A stretch of 64,000 nt of DNA from Lepas anatifera. Its lineage: Eukaryota; Arthropoda; Thecostraca; Lepadidae. Shown here in pieces: positions 59,101-64,000 of this stretch. The stretch spans positions 62,001 to 126,000 of the forward strand of contig JAOTON010002107.1 in assembly GCA_034440635.1 (NCBI GenBank), given 5' to 3'. The stretch's first letter is position 1. Each line of letters opens with the position of its first letter. The notes beneath the pieces are model-generated. The model was given only the letters and a program-made list of their open reading frames with translations, was not told the origin of the DNA and did not search any database. Position numbers and translations under genes: made by a program.

Positions 59101-60313
59101 CAATACAGAGGTGGGGCTAAGGAGCTCGAGCAGAGGCGGATCCAGGACATCAGTACGGGGGTGGGGCTAAGGGGCTCGAGTATAGGCGGATCAAGGACAT
59201 CAGTACGGGGGTTGGGGCTAAGGAGCTCGAGCATAAGCGGATCCAGGACATCAGCACGGGGGGTGAGGCTAAGGAGCTGGAATAGGCGGATCCAGGACAT
59301 AAGTATGGGTGTGGGGCTAAGGAGCTCGAGCAGAGGCGGATCCAGGACATCAGTACGGGGGTGGGGCTAAGGAGCTCGAGCAGAGGCGGATCCAGGACAT
59401 CAGTACGGGGGTGGGGGCTAAGGAGATCGAGCATAGGCGGATCCAGGGCAAATGTACGGGGGTGGGGCTAAGGAGCTGGAGCATAGGCGGATCCAGGACA
59501 TAAGTATGGGTGTGGGGCTAAGGAGCTCGAACAGAGGCGGATCCAGGACATCAGTACGGGGGTGGGGCTAAGGGTCTCGAGTATAGGCGGATCAAGGACA
59601 TCAGTACGGGGGTGGGGCTAAGGATCTCGAGCATAAGCGGATCCAGGACCTCAGCACGGGGGTAGGGGCTAAAGAGTTCGAGCATAGGCGGATCCAGGAT
59701 ATCAGTACGAGGGTGGGGCTAAGGAGCTCGAGCATAAGGGGAGCCAGGATATCAGTATGGGGGTAGAGGCTAAGGAGTTTGAGCATAGGCGGATCCAGGA
59801 CATCAGTATGGGTGTCGGGCTAAGGAGCTCGAGCAGAGGCGGATCCAGGACATCAGTTCGGTGGTGGGGCTGAGGTCTCGAGCTGGGGCATAACTCGGTA
59901 ACAAATAGACAGAATTGGATGAAAATCTGCAGGTATAGGTGAAATACCGTCGGAAAACCCATCATATTTTATATCGTATCTCCTTTCTTCTCGTTATGCC
60001 CAGTCTTTGCTTAACAAAACAAACATTATGCGTGTGTTTATTTCTTTGATGATATGAACAGAGGGCAGGCGTGGTGCAGTATGCAGAGACATGCTAATTT
60101 AGGAAAACATGGGCCTAGACAGGGGATTGAATGGAGCCATAATGAGAACACAAAACCTAAAACTCCAACATTGCGTTGTTATAACTATCAAACTGCTGAA
60201 AAAAACTCGCCTGTCAATCGAACTGTTTGGCTAACGTACATTGTCACCGGCTTCTCCTGCGCCAGAGCGGCACCTGCCGAGGCCGCAGGCCGAGGTTGTT
60301 GTTGTTGTTGTTG
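56169..60313. repeat. ~4.1 kb macrosatellite, copy 2
   Basis: Follows copy 1 head to tail; the core is nearly identical (offset 3,953). Its 50-bp array (57775-59890) is longer by about 190 bases, with a rearranged middle near 58920-59150. Confidence 0.92.
57775..59890. repeat. 50-bp satellite array, second block
   Basis: Same unit as at 53830. It contains an internal repeat of several units: the string with GAGGGTCGGGGCTGAGCATAGG occurs at both ~58380 and ~59068. Confidence 0.93.
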
Positions 60314-63300
60314 TCTGTTCTGAGCGCTGGTATCAGAGACCTAAAACTTTTGTGGATAGAAGGCACTTCCAAATGAATAGGCACCACGGTTGTCAATTTT
60401 CAAAATTTTCAAAATTTTGCCCAGAATTTTGCATTATGTGATTTTTAACTTTTATTTTTCTATTTTTTGCTAATTCATCTAGACTCTTCAAACTTGCACC
60501 CTTTTACATCAGGGAAATTTGTAGTTCACACAAAAAGTTGGAAAGAAAAAGCTTTTAATTTAGGGCTCTAAATTAGCTTTTCAACTTTGCACCCTAAATT
60601 TGGCATAAAACTCATGGTCTAAACTACAGGCTCGAAATATCTGAAGCTACAGCATTTCAGGTTCTGAGTCAAATATCAACTTAAAGGCCGGTTTGTGCAG
60701 TACTGCACAAACACAGAAACAAAACAAAAACGGAAATTTAAGGGTCCTTTTTGGCCCATTCCGTGAAGGTCTGCATTTCCCAAAATAACATTCAAACGCT
60801 TATATCTTCCGATCTAATTGATAAAAATTAGTTCCCATTTCAGATAATAAGAGAGAATAGCCTCCTTTATTATATATTTAGAGATAAAAACTTTCAGACT
60901 GAAACTGTTTATTTTATAGGCAAAAATAAAATATAAGTTTTTAAAATTTTTATTCTCAGCCCCCTGGTTTCCAGACCATGATAGCTACGGTATTGAACTT
61001 AACACGGCTGGATAGAAAACTTCGTTGCCGTCATTTTTCTCACTCATACCCCCACTTATCTCTTACGGCTTCCGCGCTATAAGCCGTAAAATGCATTTCA
61101 CAGTGGTAATTTTATCAGTTCATTTTTGCTTCACACCGGGGTTTAGGGTGGTTAGAGTCATTGGAGGGAAATGAAATTTTGCATGCAGCTAGGTAAGAGA
61201 CATATGTCGACATTCCATCTGCATATATATCAATGAAACACCAAGTTACCTATACAAACATGCCGTTTCTCCACGCATCGTTGTAGCAAATCACCACGCG
61301 TCACCCCTGCGTCCACGTCGCGGCAACGCCGGCGATCGGCGCGGCCGTTTCTGTTTATTTATGGTCTGGTAAAAAAGTACCCAACACTACCCATAATGCA
61401 TCACAAGTAATTAGAGTACCGTAAAAGTCTGAGTTTACAATAAGAGTATTATGTTTCTGTTTTTGGACCATGGGTGGATCCAGGGAATAAGTAGGCTAGG
61501 CGCCCCCCACCCTTCTCCCCCCATCCCCTCCCCCAACCCCCAATCGACCATCGGCGCCCTCTGAAATTGTAAAGACACGCCTCTCAAGGTCGATGACGCT
61601 CCCTGAAATGTCGCTTCCCATACGCGGATCCAGGATTGCCTATCGGGGGCGAGGTGGAAGGGGAAACTTCCTGGTGGGCGCTATCTACACCAGGGACGCC
61701 ACTTTTGGCCGGAAAAACCTATCAAGTAGGCGCTAAAACCTATCAGTAGACCCCGATACCTGCATCTCGGGGAAAACGACATTTCAGGGGGTGCCATCGA
61801 ACTTTCCAGGGTTTCCGGGACAATTTCAGGGGGCGCTAAGATTCTATGGGGGCACCTGTCCCCTTTCCCCTTGGATCCGCCTATGTCGTTTCGGGGGCGG
61901 GGGGGCACGGAGGTGGGGCGTTACTGGTGTGGGGGTAAGGAGATCGAGCATAAGCGGATCCAGGACATCAGCATGGGGGTAAGGGCTAAAGAGTTCGAGC
62001 ATAGGCGGACCCAGGACATCAGTACGAAGGTGGGGCTAGGGAGTTAGAGCATAGGCGGATCCAGGACATCGGTACGAGGGTCGGGCTAGGGAGTTAGAGC
62101 ATAGGCGGATCCAGGACATCGGTACGAGGTTCGGGCTAGGGAGTTAGAGCATAGGCGGATCCAGGACATTAGTACGGGGATGGGGCTAAGCAGCTGAGCA
62201 TTAGCGGAATCAGGACATCAGTACGGGGTGAGACTCGGGAGTTCCAGCATAGGCGGATCCAGGACATCAGTAGGGGGTAGGGACTACGGAGCTCGAGCAT
62301 AGGCGGATCCAGGATATTAGTACGGGGATGGGGCTAAGGAGCTCAAGCAGAGGCGGATCTAGGACATCAGTACGGCGGTGGGGCTAAGAAGCTCGAGCAT
62401 AAGCGGATTCAGCTGATCAGTACGGGGGTGGGGCTCGGGAGCTCGAGCATAGCCGGATCCAGGACATCAGTAGGGGGTGGGGGCTAAGTAGTTCGAGCAT
62501 AGGCGGATCCAGGGCAGTACAGAGGTGGGGCTACGAAGTTCGAGCACAGGCGGATCCAGGACATCAGTAAGGGGGTGGGGTAAGGAGCTCGAGCATAGGC
62601 GGATCCAGGACATCAGTGGGGGGGGTAGGGGCTACGGAGTTCGAGCATAGGCGGATCCAAGACATCAGGAAGAAGGTGGGGTAAGGAGCTCGAGCATAGG
62701 CGGATCCAGGACATCAGTAGGGGGTAGGGGCTAAGGAGTTCAAGCATATGCGGATCCAGGACATCAGTACGGAGGTGGGGCTAAGAAGTTCGAGCATAGG
62801 AGGATCCAGGACATCAGTACGGGGGTGGGGCTAAGGAGCTCCAGCAAAGGCGGATCCAGGCCTCAGTACGGGGGTGGGGCTAAGGAGCTCGAGCATAGGC
62901 GGATCCAAGAACATCAGTACGGTGGTGGGGCTCGGGCGTTCCAGCATAGGCGGATCCAGGACATTAGTAGGGTGGTAGGGACTAAAAAGTTTGAGTATAG
63001 GCGAATCCAGGACAGTACGGAGGTGGGGCTACGGAGTTCTAGCATAGGCAGTTCCAGGACATCAGTTCGGGGGTGGGGCTAAGGAGCTCGAGCATAGGCG
63101 GATCCAGGACATCAGTGCAGGGGTGTGGCTCCGGAGCCTGAGTAAAGGCAGATCCAGGACATCAGTACGGGGGGTGGGGCTAAGGAGATCGAGCATAGGT
63201 GGATCCAGGACATCTGTACGGGGGGTGGGGCTATAGAGCTGGAGTATAGGCGGATCCAGGACATCAGTATGGGTGTGGGGCTAAGGAGCTCGAGCAGAGG

Positions 63301-64000
63301 CGGATCCAGGGCATCAGTACGGGGGTGGGGCTAAGGGGTTCGAGTATAGGCGGATAAAGGACATCAGTACAGAGGTGGGGCTAAGGAGCTCAAGCATAAG
63401 CGGATCCAGGACATCAGCAGAGGGGTAGGGGCTAAAGAGTTCGGGCATAGGCGGATGCAGGACATCAGTACGGGGGTGGGGCTAAGGAGCTCGAGCATAA
63501 GCGGAGCCAGGATATCAGTACGGGGTTAGAGGCTAAGGGGTTTGAGCATAGGCGGATCCAGCATATCGGTACGGGGATGGGCCTAGGAGATCCAGCATAG
63601 GCGGATCCAGGACATCTGTACGGAGATGGGGCTAAGGAGCTCGAGCATAGGCGGATCCAGGACATCAGTATGGGTGTCGGGCTAAGGAGCTCGAGCAGAG
63701 GCGGATCCAGGACATCAGTACGGGGCCGGGGCTAAGGGGCTCGAGTATAGGCGGATCAAAGACATCAGTACGGGGGTGGGGCTAAGGAGCTCGAGCATAA
63801 GCGGATCCAGGACATCAAGAGGCTAAAGAGTTAAAACAGGTAGGGGCTAAAGAGTTAAAACATAAGCAGATCCAGGACATCAGTACGGGAGTGGGGCTAA
63901 GGAGCTCGAGCATAAGCGGATTCAGGACATCAGTACGTGGGTGGGGCTCGGGAGCTCGAGCATAGGCGGATCCAGGACATCATTAGGGGTAGGGGCTAAA
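60314..64000. repeat. ~4 kb macrosatellite, copy 3, cut by window end
   Basis: The core carries scattered substitutions against copies 1 and 2, so copies 1 and 2 are the younger pair. The (TTG)n before it is only six or seven units, against about twelve in the others. Confidence 0.92.
61925..64000. repeat. 50-bp satellite array, third block
   Basis: Units are more diverged and irregular than in the first two blocks (shortened units near 62500 and 63010, a scrambled patch at 63810-63860). It runs past the window end. Confidence 0.92.

Overview
The window is nuclear DNA of an animal, most likely an invertebrate. It has a spine of spliced exons with consensus GT/AG borders for one SLC6-type transporter, two non-LTR retrotransposons, TTAA-flanked and hAT-type DNA transposons, and about 33 kb of satellite-like repeats. 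An arthropod such as a crustacean or chelicerate would fit, but nothing in the sequence fixes the taxon. No bacterial operons, tRNA or rRNA genes were recognised.

Layout. 1-700: microsatellites and a 20-bp minisatellite. 700-3840 (minus): a CR1/Jockey-like LINE whose 1,002-codon endonuclease/reverse transcriptase frame is intact. 4965-14475 (minus): one neurotransmitter:sodium symporter (SLC6) gene in eleven exons. Their summed length is exactly 626 codons including the stop, and a poly(A) signal follows the stop. A candidate start-codon exon lies at about 20025. The introns and 5' side of this gene carry TTAA-bounded miniature elements (6796-8970, 14525-17433, 20793-21700; another at 28501-29508). 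These are packed with AGGTCA/TGACCT motifs, the half-site of nuclear receptors. 21715-28151 (plus): a full-length I-like LINE with an ORF1 zinc-knuckle protein and an endonuclease-RT-RNase H ORF2 broken by frameshifts; an 11-bp target-site duplication flanks it.

29.5-52 kb: a repeat-built region. A ~3.0 kb near-perfect palindrome (30858-33856) leads into a GGTCTCAGGGG-type satellite. A 2.5 kb hAT-like transposon with an 8-bp target-site duplication interrupts this satellite at 38375-40895. A 7.25 kb block (32329-39575) is repeated almost without change at 44769-52021; its first breakpoint lies at the palindrome centre and its second inside the hAT element. 52.2 kb to the end: three head-to-tail copies of a ~4 kb macrosatellite. 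Each copy joins a (TTG)n tract, a ~1.6 kb AT-rich core and a ~2 kb array of a 50-bp unit.

The only host gene well supported is the SLC6 transporter. Most other open frames are chance readings through satellites. The most unusual points are the nuclear-receptor half-site load of the TTAA elements, their family-specific terminal palindromes with one apparent compensatory change, and an 82-bp array that repeats the 3' splice site and start of SLC6 exon 6 six times.
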